The notes beneath the pieces were generated by a model that was not told the origin of the DNA, did not search any database, and saw nothing but the letters and a program-made list of their open reading frames with translations. The translations under genes and the position numbers were made by a program. A DNA stretch of 64,000 nucleotides from Reticulitermes speratus (taxonomy: Eukaryota; Arthropoda; Insecta; Blattodea; Rhinotermitidae): positions 38,493,995 to 38,557,994 of the forward strand of contig JAJKFL010000011.1 of the NCBI GenBank assembly GCA_021186555.1, written 5' to 3'. Positions 45,310-57,861 of this stretch are shown here, piece after piece (within the stretch, counting starts at the first letter, position 1; every line of letters starts with the position of its first letter).

Positions 45310-46256
45310 CTGGTTTTGGAAGAGGCTACGGACTTGTCGTAAGACAGACTGCAGAATGAAGAGGCTACGGACCTGTCGTAAGACAGACTGTAGAATGAAG
45401 AGGCTACGGACCTGTCGTAAGACAGACTGCAGAGTGAAGAAGCTACGGACCTGTCGTAAGACAGACTACAGAATGAAGAGGCTACAGACCTGTCGTAAGA
45501 CAGACTACAGAATGAAGAGGCTACGGACCTGTCGTAAGACAGACTACAGAATGAAGAGGCTACGGACCTGTCGTAAGACAGACTACAGAATGAAGAGGCT
45601 ACGGACCTGTCGTAAGACAGACTACAGAATGAAGAGGCTACGGACCTGTCGTAAGACAGACTGCAGAATGAAGAGGCTACGGACCTGTCGTAAGACAGAC
45701 TACAGAATGAAGATGCTACGGACCTGTTGTAAGACAGACTACAAAATGAAGAGGCTACGGACCTGTCGTAAGACAGACTACAGAATGAAGAGGCTACGGA
45801 CCTGTTGTAAGACAGACTACAGAATGAAGAGGCTACGGACCTGTTGTAAGACAGACTACAGAATGAAGAGGCTACGGACCTGTCGTAAGACAGACTGCAG
45901 AATGAAGAGGCTACGGACCTGTTGTAAGACAGACTACAGAATGAAGAGGCTACGGAGCTGTTGTAAGACAGACTACAGAATGAAGAGGCTACGGACCTGT
46001 TGTAAGACAGACTACAGAATGAAGAGGCTACGGACCTGTCGTAAGACAGACTGCAGAATGAAGAGGCTACGGACCTGTCGTAAGACAGACTGCAGAATGA
46101 AGAGGCTACGGACCTGTCGTAAGACAGACTGCAGAATGAAGAGGCTACGGACCTGTCGTAAGACAGACTGCAGAATGAAGAGGCTACGGACCTGTCGTAA
46201 GACAGACTGCAGAATGAAGAGGCTACGGACCTGTCGTAAGACAGACTGCAGAATGA
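45310..46256. repeat. 39-bp minisatellite, open on both strands
   Basis: About 24 units of GAAGAGGCTACGGACCTGTC + GTAAGACAGACTACAGAAT. As 39 is a multiple of three and the unit lacks stops in two opposite frames, it yields 335- and 328-codon open frames (13-residue repeats: MKRLRTCRKTDYR and SFCSLSYDRSVAS). Nothing else supports a gene. Confidence 0.95.
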
Positions 46257-46789
46257 ATGAAAATGTTCCCACAAAGCTGATCACCAGCGGGCAGGTTACT
46301 GGGCTGTGACGTCATTAGATTTAGTGGGAGGTTTCTGAAATTTTATCTTCAGAGTAGCAAGGAGATAGTAGGTTATTCCGAAACATTGGTAATTATCTAC
46401 AAAAATACACGGCGTTACATACCAGAAGACCAAATTTTAATACACGTCGACTCGATACAGGCCAGTCAGTCTGTATTTCGACCTGCACACTTTGTTGCTT
46501 TTACTGTTTCCTCACTAAACACACCGACAACTGAAGAGCAGTTGACAGGTGAGTCTGGAAGTTAAGCTTCTAAACGTAGGCTACAACTTTAACCTTTTAT
46601 GATATCTGCGCTCTTCTGGGATATTACGCAGCGTACAGTGGTAATACTTTACCGACGTTTCGGGACAACGTATCGGTCCCATCTTAGAGTTCAAGAAGTC
46701 ATCAACATCGCGGCGGAAGCCTGAGATCACGGTTAATCTTTTCTCTTTGCAGTATGCAGAATTGAACTATAATTTTGCCTGTTGTTTTT

Positions 46790-47235
46790 TTTTATGGGTG
46801 TGAAACTTGGTCTCTCACAATGAGGGAGGAACTTAGGCTGAGGGTGTTCGAGAATAGGGTGCTGAGGGGGGTATTTGGGTCTAAGAGGGACGGGGTAACG
46901 GGGGAGTGGAGAAGACTACATAACGAGGAGCTTAATGATCTGTACTGATCACCAAATATCATCGGGTGATCAAATCAAGAAGAATGAGGTGGGCGGGGCA
47001 TGTAGCACGTATTGATGAGAGGAGAGGTGCATACAGGTGGGGAGACCTGAGGGAAGGAGACCACTTGGAAGACCGAGGCGTAGATGGGAGGATAATATTA
47101 AAATGGATCTTCAAGAAGTGGGATGGGGGGCATGGACTGGATTGATATGGCTCAGGATAGGGACAGGTGGCGGGCTGTTGTGAGTGCGGTAATGAACCTT
47201 CGGGTTCCATAAAACGCGGGGAATTTCTTGACAAG
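46790..47235 (+). pseudogene. LINE reverse-transcriptase C-terminus
   Basis: Translates with few frame changes as [69 protein letters not shown] and WLRIGTGG, the standard C-terminal block of insect LINE polymerases. Upstream domains are missing, as in typical 5'-truncated copies. Confidence 0.85.
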
Positions 47236-47276
47236 TTAACGACCTGTTAGCTTCTCAAGAAGAACTGTGCTACATG

Positions 47277-47335
47277 GAGTTAGTTAGTTAGTCAGTTAGT
47301 CAGTTAGTCAGTTAGTTAGTTAGTTAGTTATTTAG
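47277..47335. repeat. (GTTA)n microsatellite
   Basis: GTTAGTTAGTCAGTTAGTCA-type tetranucleotide run directly after the LINE 3' end; probably its tail. Confidence 0.85.
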
Positions 47336-47339
47336 CACA

Positions 47340-48125
47340 ATTTGTAGCGCGTGGTGGAAAAATAATAAAAGTTTAGAAATTTCAGTTTATGTCAAAATGT
47401 AGTCAGATTTACGTCGGTGTGTCGCAAATGCAGAGACTGCCTGCTGAAGGCGTTTTGCAAAGTTTGGTGGTCAGGCCGAATGTTGGAGCTGGTGATACAA
47501 GTTTGCATGGCATCACCGCTTAATTACATATTTCTATCGACTGATGACTTGTGGCTTGGCGTGGCTATGTTGCCTCTCTCACCTGCCAGTCCACGTTACA
47601 TTGTACGCTTCCTGTTGACGGGACACACTGTTCGCCACGCCCGCCCAGAGCCCAAGAGTCTATGAACGAGCTATTGCATAAATGTTGGGCGGTATCGTCA
47701 GTCCTGTGGTCATGGTAGCAATAAATCTAGAGACAAATGTTTCACGAAACTAATCTGTAAGTGCGATGATCATATCATTACTTCTCGTACTCCAACTCAG
47801 CGGCCATTCAGAGCTGCTGTATTAAGTCGGTGTAAGAGTGGCATAAATCAAATTTGCTGCCGTCCAACCGACTTTGGCTGTAGTCAAAACTGCTCCGTGT
47901 TAAGCCGTGTTTGTACGACTGGTGTGCGTGACAGATGGACCAATAATTGTGCATTGTACAAGCAGCCAAGTCAGGAATTGTCTTGCTGTTTCCACGACTG
48001 GTTTACGTGGCAAACATTCGTTCGGTCTACACTGTCTTAATATTTCCCAGGTCACTGTCATCGCGTTCCCACGACTCGTGTACTTGGCAACTCGATGTAT
48101 CAAATGATACTGATTATCCACATAT
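47340..48125. other. Unassigned stretch
   Basis: No gene supported. Two overlapping plus-strand frames (47,907-48,107 and 47,947-48,228) and one minus frame compete; none has a domain. Confidence 0.3.
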
Positions 48126-48129
48126 AAAG

Positions 48130-48430
48130 GGGCACGCGGTGGCGCAATTGGTTGAGGCACTGCTGTACAAGCCGGAAGGTCGCGGGTTCAATTCCCGATG
48201 GTATCATTGGAATTTTTCATTGACATAATCGTTTCGGTCGCACTATGGCCCTGGGGTCGACTCAGCCTCTAACAGAAATGAGTACCAGGAATATTTCCTG
48301 AGAGTAAAGGCGGTCGGTGCGTAGGGCTGATAACCTTACCACCTTCATGTGCCGATTGTCTAGAAATCTGGGAGCCTCAAACTCCTGGTAACCTAAGGGC
48401 CTGTCCAGCCTGTAATGGGATTGCTTTATC
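48130..48430 (+). repeat. SINE-3, complete copy
   Basis: tRNA-like head: A box GTGGCGCAATTGGTTGAGG (about 48,139) and B box GGGTTCAATTCCCG (about 48,184), the internal RNA polymerase III promoter of tRNA-derived SINEs. The body matches 42,795-43,066 and the 3' end is GTAATGGGATTGCTTTATC, without a hexamer expansion. Confidence 0.85.
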
Positions 48431-48439
48431 CACACGTAG

Positions 48440-49240
48440 GTCACATATCTGCTTGTCAAGTATAAACAAGTCGTGGGAACGCAACAACAAGTCTCGACCT
48501 GATAAGTAAACAAACGTTGGTTGTTCCTTCGACTTCTGCCATATATACCGACTGTCAGTGGGAAAGCAGACAAGTGACCAATATTTGTACAAGTGCATCG
48601 TTCCCATGACATGACGACATATATATGTATACACACACAAGTGACATGTTTTTCAAATATACCATTCGTGGGATCGCGGCCCTGCCTAAGGGCATTTCTT
48701 AGTCTTACTTCATTCAAGGAAGGGTCTACTGCCTCCTTCTTCAGTGCGGAGGAGGCAGTAGGTTCCTCAAAATCGTTCTTAAAATTCCCACCAGTCTGTC
48801 CGATGTCTCATCCCAGAAGACAGTATTCTTCAACTGGTAAAATATTTACTGATCGAGTTAGTTCACTGTTGCAGAATGAAAGTTTCACTTTACAATACGA
48901 AGCATGTATCTTGTTGTGAACCCGTATGAATGGATTGCCGTGTAATGTTGGCTGCAATGATCCATTAAAAACAGTCTACAAAGCTTCTGATACAAAACAT
49001 TATGACGCTGCTAATACCTGTTATGTCCAGGTGAATTAACGGATGGATTTGCTGGACACCACAATTGATTGTAACTACAGTCCCGCTGCGATAGGTCTGT
49101 GCTGCCTGCAGAACGCTGTGGGGGGAGGGGGGGGGCCTGTTCTTTGACTGAACTTGGCGGTGAGCGGGGAGACTCTAGCCGTGCTGTGTTGTTGCATTTT
49201 ATTTATAGTGTGTAGGTGGGAGGAGCCGGCATAGGGAGTG
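48440..49240. other. Unassigned stretch
   Basis: No gene I can support; the 151-codon minus frame (48,262-48,717) runs into the SINE body and looks like chance. Confidence 0.3.
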
Positions 49241-49244
49241 CTAC

Positions 49245-50208
49245 GTGATTGTACATCTAGGTGATTGTACATCTAGGTGATTGTACATCTACATGATTGT
49301 ACATCTAGGTGATTGTACATCTAGGTGATTGTACATCTACGTGATTGTACATCTAGGTGATTGTACATCTACATGATTGTACATCTAGGTGATTGTACAT
49401 GTACATGATTGTACATCTAGGTGATTGTACATCTAGGTGATTGTACATCTACGTGATTGTACATCTAGGTGATTGTACATGTACATGATTGTACATCTAG
49501 GTGATTGTACATCTAGGTGATTGTACATCTACGTGATTGTACATCTAGGTGATTGTACATCTACGTGATTGTACATCTAGGTGATTGTACATCTACATGA
49601 TTGTACATCTAGGTGATGTGTACATACTAGTGATTGTACATCTAGGTGATTGTACATCTAGGTGATTGTACATCTAGGTGATTGTACATCTAGGTGATTG
49701 TACATCTACATGATTGTACATCTAGGTGATTGTACATGTACATGATTGTACATCTAGGTGATTGTACATCTAGGTGATTGTACATCTACGTGATTGTACA
49801 TCTAGGTGATTGTACATGTACATGATTGTACATCTAGGTGATTGTACATCTAGGTGATTGTACATCTACGTGATTGTACATCTAGGTGATTGTACATCTA
49901 CATGATTGTACATCTAGGTGATTGTACATGTACATGATTGTACATCTAGGTGATTGTACATCTAGGTGATTGTACATCTACGTGATTGTACATCTAGGTG
50001 ATTGTACATGTACATGATTGTACATCTAGGTGATTGTACATCTAGGTGATTGTACATCTACGTGATTGTACATCTAGGTGATTGTACATGTACATGATTG
50101 TACATCTAGGTGATTGTACATCTACGTGATTGTACATCTAGGTGATTGTACATGTACATGATTGTACATCTAGGTGATTGTACATCTACGTGATTGTACA
50201 TCTAGGTC
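49245..50208. repeat. 16-bp minisatellite with an 80-bp higher-order unit
   Basis: About 60 units of GTGATTGTACATCTAG. The last bases alternate CTAG, CTAG, CTAC, CTAG, GTAC in that order over much of the array, giving an 80-base higher-order repeat. Confidence 0.95.
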
Positions 50209-50224
50209 CTCACGTTATATTCAA

Positions 50225-50325
50225 TTAGCAGTATTATAACCAACAAATACACTTTTTGTATTTCTGTTACACTGTTACCCTACACATGTTTCGGCTGTGG
50301 TCCGGCCATCATCACCTCACTGTCA
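50225..50325 (-). mobile_element. Degenerate hammerhead-like element end
   Basis: On the minus strand: GTGATGA (first base changed from the consensus C), one T, GGC ... GCC stem, GAAAC, ATGTGT; outer end TGTATTTGTTGG. Same family as 35,400 and 59,640. Confidence 0.45.
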
Positions 50326-50947
50326 CTGGTTCATTTGGTATTATGACGTCATCACAATGTTTTTGGTTTTTGTAGCTTTATTTGTTGCGGTATTCTTGGT
50401 GTTTGTGATTTTTTTTATTTCTGCCATTTACTGTGACGTGTACCTAATTTGGTGTGAGATGTTCTGTTTTACAAATTTTGTTAAACCAAATGGATGCGTT
50501 CGTCTTGTGAAGTTTCTCCGTGATGTTGCGGTATTGATGAATAGTTTTGCCTATCTTGTTGCACGTTTCTTGTGGTTTTCCTCAGCCATTCCTGACAAAC
50601 ATCAGTGTACTTTTTCAAAAAGGCCACCACTGCTATTTTTCCAGTTCAGCCTTAATACCTATCAGTCATTATAATATTTGACACTATATAGTTCGATATA
50701 TCGATATCTCTAAATGGCCCGTAAATAAATAAATTTATTAATTGATATATTAAATGTTTCCACTAAGTGCTCCATAGTCACATTTTATGCACTACCACCG
50801 ACGCTATATAAACTTAACAATTGACAGCATCGTCAAATAAACACTTAGCCTATGTTCCTTTCTGTTGCACATTGAGCAATATGTGATTTAATGAATAACA
50901 CGTCAGGCACAACTATATATATATTATATATATATATATATATATAT
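50326..50947. other. Unassigned AT-rich stretch ending in (TA)n
   Basis: The plus-strand 125-codon frame (50,297-50,674) begins with hydrophobic residues, but I recognise no family. A (TA)n run at about 50,917-50,946 is the tail of the SINE that follows. Confidence 0.35.
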
Positions 50948-51204
50948 TTTATTCAATGGCTCGACAGCCCCTTGGGGGCCTAGGCCGCCTCATTGTTCGA
51001 GGCTTCGCTATCACACTTTAGACACACCACAATCGGTAGGACTCCTCTGGACGAGGGATCAGCCCGTCGTAGAGACCTCTACCTGACAACACACAACACT
51101 CACAACAGACAGACATCCATGTACCCGGCGGGATTCGAACCCGAAATCCCAGCAAGCGAGCGGCCGTAGACCCACGCCTTAGACCGCGCGGCCACTGGGA
51201 TCGG
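50948..51204 (-). repeat. SINE-1, complete copy
   Basis: On the minus strand: CCGATCCCAGTGGCCGCGCG (A-box region), GGGTTCGAATCCCGCC (B box), then the body to GGGGCTGTCGAGCCATTGAA and an AT tail. It matches 59,317-59,580. Confidence 0.9.
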
Positions 51205-52086
51205 CACAGCTATATTAGTAAAGTAAAATATTGCCAAAGTGTATTTGTTTACTGACGTGTCTCGATACACATTCATCTTTTTTACGTGTCATAAAGGCTG
51301 TCCCACTCAAATACTGCATATAAATAGCTTATCTTAAACAAATGTCTGCCTGTTATACACATAAGCTGCTGGCTACGGCCCTTTTCCCAACAACACGCTA
51401 ACACGTACATCTTGCATGCCTGAACTACCCGGCGGAACTAGTGCAACATAAAAACAACTCATTATCCTAAATCGCGTCATGTTGACGTAAAGTGTTGATG
51501 ACGAAAGTAGCGGGTGTTCAGGAAGTCGTGGAGAGTGGGGAGGACGATCGAACAAGATGAGAAGAAGAATAGGATGGTGAAGGACTGTGATTATGAGAAG
51601 GCAGAAGAAAAGAACAGAAGGCATTAGGAAATGGTAGGAAATAATAAGAGAATGGGAAATTGTTGAAAGTTGTAAGGGACAATACAAAAGAACTTCGGAA
51701 AATAAGGATTGAGAAAATAGAAGTAAAAATAATATAAAGAACAGAAGAGCTATGTGAAATTCGGTAATGTCTAGACAGAGATCAGCTATCAGAGCAGAAT
51801 GTTTGTCACTCGACAGCTGCCTCCTCTGTCTACAGAGTAGCGAACTATTTGTCCTGCCTGAATGCTCTGTGACTGTTGTGTTTTATTTTACAGCTAGCGG
51901 CTCCGTCTGTCCGCTAAACACGGCGTGAACTAGTACGGGGGTCTTACAAAGTAATTATGAAATGCGTAATGTTGAGGTGTTGGAATTCAGTTGTAGGTAA
52001 TGCGGGGGTAGAGCGGGACAGAGGCTGCCGTGTTGTAGAAATGTGTGAGAAATTTACGTGTGAAAAAAAGGAAAAGGATCCGTGGT
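51205..52086. other. Unassigned stretch
   Basis: No gene supported. The region 51,540-51,740 is purine-rich on the plus strand (many GAAGAA/GGAA runs). Confidence 0.3.
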
Positions 52087-53825
52087 AGGGGTAGCTCAGT
52101 TTGTGTAGTGTATGTACCGGAATGCAATATAGGGGTAGCTCAGTTAGTGTAGTGTATGTACGGGAATGCAATATAGGGGTAGCTCAGTTAGTGTAGAGTA
52201 TGTACGGGAATGCAATATAGGGGTAGCTCAGTTAGTGTAGAGTATGTACGGGAATGCAATATAGGGTAGCTCAGTCTGTGTAGTGTATGTACGGGAATGC
52301 AATATAGGGGTAGCTCAGTTAGTGTAGTGTATGTACGGGAATGCAATATAGGGGTAGCTCAGTTAGTGTAGTGTATGTACGGGAATGCAATATAGGGGTA
52401 GCTCAGTTTGTGTAGTGTATGTACGGGAATGCAATATAGGGGTAGCTCAGTTAGTGTAGTGTATGTACGGGAATGCAATATAGGGGTAGCTCAGTTAGTG
52501 TAGTGTATGTACGGGAATGCAATATAGGGGTAGCTCAGTTAGTGTAGCGTATGTACGGGAATGCAATATAGGGGTAGCTCAGTTAGTGTAGAGTATGTAC
52601 GGGAATGCAATATAGGGGTAGCTCAGTTTGTGTAGTGTATGTACGGGAATGCAATATAGGGGTAGCTCAGTTTGTGTAGTATATGGACGGGAATGCAATA
52701 TAGGGGTAGCTCAGTTTGTGTAGTTTATGTACGGGAATGCAATATAGGGATAGCTCAGTTAGTGTAGTGTATGTACGGGAATGCAATATAGGGGTAGCTC
52801 AGTTTGTGTAGTATATGTACGGGAATGCAATATAGGGGTAGCTCAGTTTGTGTAGTGTATGTACGGGAATGCAATATAGGGGTAGCTCAGTTACGTGTAG
52901 TGTATGTACGGGAATGCAATATAGGGGTAGCTCAGTTAGTGTAGTGTATGTACGGGAATGCAATATAGGGTAGCTCAGTTTGTGTAGTGTATGTACGGGA
53001 ATGCAATATAGGGGTAGCTCAGTTAGTGTAGTGTATGTACGGGAATGCAATATAGGGGTAGCTCAGTTAGTGTAGTGTATGTACGGGAATGCAATATAGG
53101 GGTAGCTCAGTTAGTGTAGTGTATGTACGGGAATGCAATATAGGGTAGCTCAGTTTGTGTAGTGTATGTACGGGAATGCAATATAGGGGTAGCTCAATTA
53201 GTGTAGTGTATGTACGGGAATGCAATATAGGGGTAGCTCAGTTAGTGTAGTGTATGTACGGGAATGCAATATAGGGGTAGCTCAGATTGTGTAGTGTATG
53301 TACGGGAATGCAATCTAGGGATAGCTCAGTTAGTGTAGTGTATGTACGGGAATGCAATATAGGGGTAGCTCAGTTAGTGTAGTGTATGTACGGGAATGCA
53401 ATATAGGGGTAGCTCAGTTTGTGTAGTATATGTACGGGAATGCAATATAGGGGTAGCTCAGTTTGTGTAGTGTATGTACGGGAATGCAATATAGGGGTAG
53501 CTCAGTTAGTGTAGTGTATGTACGGGAATGCAAAATAGGGGTAGCTCAGCTAGTGTAGCGTATGTACGGGAATGCAATATGGGGGTAGCTCAGATTGTGT
53601 AGTGTATGTACAGGAATGCAATATAGGGGGAGCTTAGTTTGTGTAGTGTATGTGCGGGAATGCAATATAGGGGTAGCTCAGTTAGTGTAGTGTATGTACG
53701 GGAATGCAATACAGGGGTAGATCAGTTTGTGTAGTGTATGTACAGGAATGCAATATAGGGTAGCTTAGTTTGTGTTTATGTACGGGAATGCAATATAGGG
53801 TAGCTCAGATTGTGTGGTGTATGTT
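52087..53825. repeat. 45-bp minisatellite with a tRNA-like A-box motif
   Basis: About 38 units; each contains GGGGTAGCTCAGTTAGTGTA, then GTGTATGTACGGGAATGC and AATATA. The GGGGTAGCTCAGTTAG part resembles the 5' end and D-arm of a tRNA and nearly fits the polymerase III A-box consensus. There is no B box in the array. Confidence 0.95.
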
Positions 53826-53984
53826 TAGGTGCTTGGAACCTTAAACAGGGAGTTAGGGGAAATGCAAATATGGGGTTGAGATTTTGTTAGACTGACAGAA
53901 AATCGGTGAACATATGGAATTTGAAATGGGGTAGAGAAGGATCAGAAGATGAGAGCCAGACTGAAATAAATGAGTGGACGTTCT

Positions 53985-55195
53985 TAACCCTCTAAAGTCC
54001 AGTGGTAACTATATGTACCACCATGTTTAACATTCACAAATTCTACGTTCTGCCTACACACTGTTTTTGTGTGTTTTGTGTGGATCTCAGAACAAACAGC
54101 GATTATTTCACTGTACAGCATTAACTGACTGGTTTGTATAACTGAGACGGAGTGTGTTTACTGCGCGGTACGGACTGTATGTATGTGTTTTGTGTGGATC
54201 TCAGAACAAACAGCGATTATTTCACTGTACAACATTAACTGACTGGTTTTTATAACTGAGACGGAGTGTGTTTACTGCGCGGTACGGACTGTATTTATGT
54301 GTTTTGTGTGGATCTCAGAACAAACAGCGATTATTTCACTGTACAACATTAACTGACTCGTTTTTATAACTGAGACGGAGTGTGTTTACTGCGCGGTACG
54401 GAATGTATCTATGTGTTTTGTGTGGATCTCAGAACAAACAGCGATTATTTCACTGTACAACATTAACTAACTGGTTTTTATAACTGAGACGGAGTGTGTT
54501 TACTGCGCGGTACGGACTGTATCTATGTGTTTTGTGTGGATCTCAGAACAAACAGCGATTATTTCACTGTACAACATTAACTGACTGGTTTGTATAACTG
54601 AGACGTAGTGTGTTTACTGCGCGGTACGGACTGTATTTATGTGTTTTGTGTGGATCTCAGAACAAACAGCGATTATTTCACTGTACAACATTAACTGACT
54701 GGTTTGTATAACTGAGACGGAGTGTGTTTACTGCGCGGTACGGACTGTATCTATGTGTTTTGTGTGGATCTCAGAACAAACAGCGATTATTTCACTGTAC
54801 AACATTAACTGACTGGTTTGTATAACTGAGACGGAGTGTGTGTTTACTGCGCGGTACGGACTGTATCTATGTGTTTTGTGTGGATCTCAGAACAAACAGC
54901 GATTATTTCACTGTACAACATTAACTGACTGGTTTGTATAACTGAGACGGAGTGTGTTTACTGCGCGGTACGGACTGTATCTATGTGTTTTGTGTGGATC
55001 TCAGAACAAACAGCGATTATTTCACTGTACAACATTAACTGACTGGTTTGTATAACTGAGACGGAGTGTGTTTACTGCGCGGTACGGACTGTATCTATGT
55101 GTTTTGTGTGGATCTCAGAACAAACAGCGATTATTTCACTGTACAACATTAACTGACTGGTTTGTATAACTGAGACGGATTGTGTTTACTCGCGT
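53985..55195 (+). repeat. 114-bp satellite, block 2, with leader
   Basis: Same leader (TAACTATATGTACCACCATG, TTCTACGTTCTGCC) and about 10 units of the same 114-base repeat as block 1, in the same orientation. Confidence 0.95.
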
Positions 55196-55224
55196 ACGCG
55201 TTAGTGTTTCTGGCAGTATCACAA

Positions 55225-55350
55225 CAGCCACCTGTTACAGTTGGCAGTACACAAACAGCCCACCTGTACATGTTGGCAGTACACAAACAGCCCACCTGTA
55301 CAGTTGGCAGTACACAAACAGCCCACTTGTACAGTTGGCAGTACACAAAC
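55225..55350. repeat. 31-bp tandem repeat
   Basis: Four to five units of GTTGGCAGTACACAAACAGC + CCACCTGTACA. Confidence 0.9.
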
Positions 55351-55351
55351 A

Positions 55352-56224
55352 GCACTTAATTGCAGCACGATACACGCCCTCTAAACACGTTTCTGTATTC
55401 AACGTATTACGTCCGACGCTCTATATCCGACGCTCTCTATTCGACGCTCTCTATCTAAGGCTCTATCAAAAGCAAATCGTATTTCTGTTCAGCACGAGCT
55501 TTGTATCGCAGTGTACCATAAACACAAGGGGCAAACGCTCTGTGCCTCGCCGTCTATAACACTTACCGCCGCCCCCCGCAGAACCCCAACTTTCAATTTA
55601 TTGAAATTTCTCTTGCCACGATGTAATTCTTATGTGCCTCCCCTCAACACTTCGTGTTCCTTCTTCTGGCCTTTCTGTTTTTTATCAACATGTTATTCTC
55701 TGGCGTCTTACTTCTTTTACCTTCTTCATCGTTCTTTCTATTCTTCCTATTACTTATTTTGCAATTGGCAACCTCAGTCAGCTCCACACACATCTTCCTA
55801 TACGCTGCTCTTACCAGAAGCATAAAAGCCAAGCCTGGGAACTGTCCAAAATGAAATGCTTTTCGGAAGTACACGAGCACTGAGTGGACAAGTACAGTCA
55901 CTTTCTCGGGTTTCATGTTGTCCTGCCTATTCGTCGATCTAGAACAAACATTCAGTTGGTATCCATGTAACACATGCAGCCCATATGCAGTACATGCTCA
56001 ACTTCATGCGCCAACAGCCCATTGCCCAACAACTTAGCTTCACTTGTCTCCAGCCCACCTTTACCAGCAGGAAGAGCGGGCATTGCGTGGGAACCTCCAG
56101 AAGAGTAAATATTGTTTCCCGTCTTGTAATGAATGCAATACCTTCAGGCGTCAGCGGGTAAAATTACTTTGTCTTTCCATTTTTAATTCTTTAAATACTA
56201 ACGTTAAACTGAAGTGTATATACT
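55352..56224. other. Unassigned stretch between two satellite blocks
   Basis: No gene supported. A pyrimidine-rich part (55,600-55,760) gives hydrophobic frames in all three plus phases, which is a composition effect. Confidence 0.35.
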
Positions 56225-57095
56225 CAGCTCGTACCGCGCAGTAAACACACTCCGTCTCAGTTATACAAACCAGTCAGTTAATGTTGTACAGTGAAATAAT
56301 CGCTGTTTGTTCTGAGATCCACACAAAACACATAAATACAGTCCGTACCGCGCAGTAAACACACTCCGTCTCAGTTATACAAACCAGTCAGTTAATGTTG
56401 TACAGTGAAATAATCGCTGTTTGTTCTGAGATCCACACAAAACACATAAATACAGTCCGTACCGCGCAGTAAACACACTCCGTCTCAGTTATACAAACCA
56501 GTCAGTTAATGTTGTACAGTGAAATAATCGCTGTTTGTTCTGAGATCCACACAAAACACATAAATACAGTCCGTACCGCGCAGTAAACACACTCCGTCTC
56601 AGTTATACAAACCAGTCAGTTAATGCTGTACAGTAAAATAATCGCTGTTTGTTCTGAGATCCACACAAAACACATAAATACAGTCCGTACCGCGCAGTAA
56701 ACACACTCCGTCTCAGTTATACAAACCAGTCAGTTAATGTTGTACAGTGAAATAATCGCTGTTTGTTCTGAGATCCACACAAAACACATAAATACAGTCC
56801 GTACCGCGCAGTAAACACACTCCGTCTCAGTTATACAAACCAGTCAGTTAATGTTGTACAGTGAAATAATCGCTGTTTGTTCTGAGATCCACACAAAACA
56901 CATAAATACAGTCCGTACCGCGCAGTAAACACACTCCGTCTCAGTTATACAAACCAGTCAGTTAATGCTGTACAGTGAAATAATCGCTGTTTGTTCTGAG
57001 ATCCACACAAAACACATAAATACACTGTGTGGGCAGAACGTATAGTTTCAGTGTGTTAAACCAGGTGGTACATAAAGTAACCACTACGCTTTAAA
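56225..57095 (-). repeat. 114-bp satellite, block 3 (inverted), with leader
   Basis: About 7 units of the same 114-base repeat on the opposite strand. The leader lies on the right (57,025-57,095), reading GTAGTGGTTACTTTATGTAC on the minus strand. Confidence 0.95.
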
Positions 57096-57432
57096 GAATT
57101 AATCATGCGTGAGCGACCATGCTGCCACCATGTGCACGCTTCAACAGCTATGCTCTGTCGCCATTATTATTACATGCTCACGGCTCATCGCTCGCTAGGC
57201 AAATGTTTCCCTCCGATCTGCACATTTTTACCCGCAGCCAGTGCCAACTGTAAGTGAGGCCGATTCCAGAGCCATCACTTAAGTCTGTGACGAGGGTAAG
57301 AATGAAACATGTGACGTTCAGTTAACGAATTGGAACAATAAACCGCGGAGTGTGTAATTCATGGGTCTCCAAACCGCTGCCCGCCAGTTTGTATTTTGCG
57401 GCCCGCAGCCACGTTTGTAAGTTATGTATATA

Positions 57433-57720
57433 CAGCAGACCCTCGATTTATCGGACTTCGGATTTAACGGACAAAAAATTTGACGTGTTTAATTAAAACA
57501 AAGTTCGGTTCCTGCCGTAAATTTATTTTTATATTTGTAACAGCTGTTTTAGTGACGTGTATAAATTACTGAATGTACATTATAATAATATTTTAATACA
57601 CCCTGTATATTGTAAGTTGGTTATTAATATATGTTTTTAAAATACATTCGATTTAACGGACTTTCGGCAACAGCGGACACACCTTCCACCTAATTAGTCC
57701 GTTAAATCGAGGGCCTTCTG
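57433..57720. mobile_element. pogo/Tigger-like miniature element
   Basis: Ends CAGCAGACCCTCGATTTATC and, reversed, CAGAAGGCCCTCGATTTAAC, with TA on both sides (57,431-57,432; 57,721-57,722). The CCTCGATTTAACGGAC core is typical of the pogo/Tigger group (established). No transposase. Confidence 0.85.
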
Positions 57721-57861
57721 TAGTATAAAAATTATGCAAAGTTTAGGCGGTTAGTTGTACCACGTATTGTTACTTTCCACGAGCGGCCCACCAACCAGCC
57801 CATAATAACGGGTGTGGCCCTTTGTCACAAACATATTCACAGCCCATTATTTAATATTTAA

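Noticed and set aside
48130-48205. Genuine tRNA gene
   Set aside because: A and B boxes are tRNA-like, but no closed acceptor stem is present and the same SINE body follows as in other copies.
48262-48717. 151-codon minus-strand frame
   Set aside because: It includes the SINE-3 3' region and has no recognisable domain.
49245-50208. CRISPR array (regular short repeats)
   Set aside because: There are no unique spacers: units are contiguous variants of one 16-base sequence, in a eukaryotic context.
55511-55883. Membrane protein suggested by hydrophobic frames
   Set aside because: All three plus phases are hydrophobic because the DNA is pyrimidine-rich; no frame has a supported start or homologous domain.
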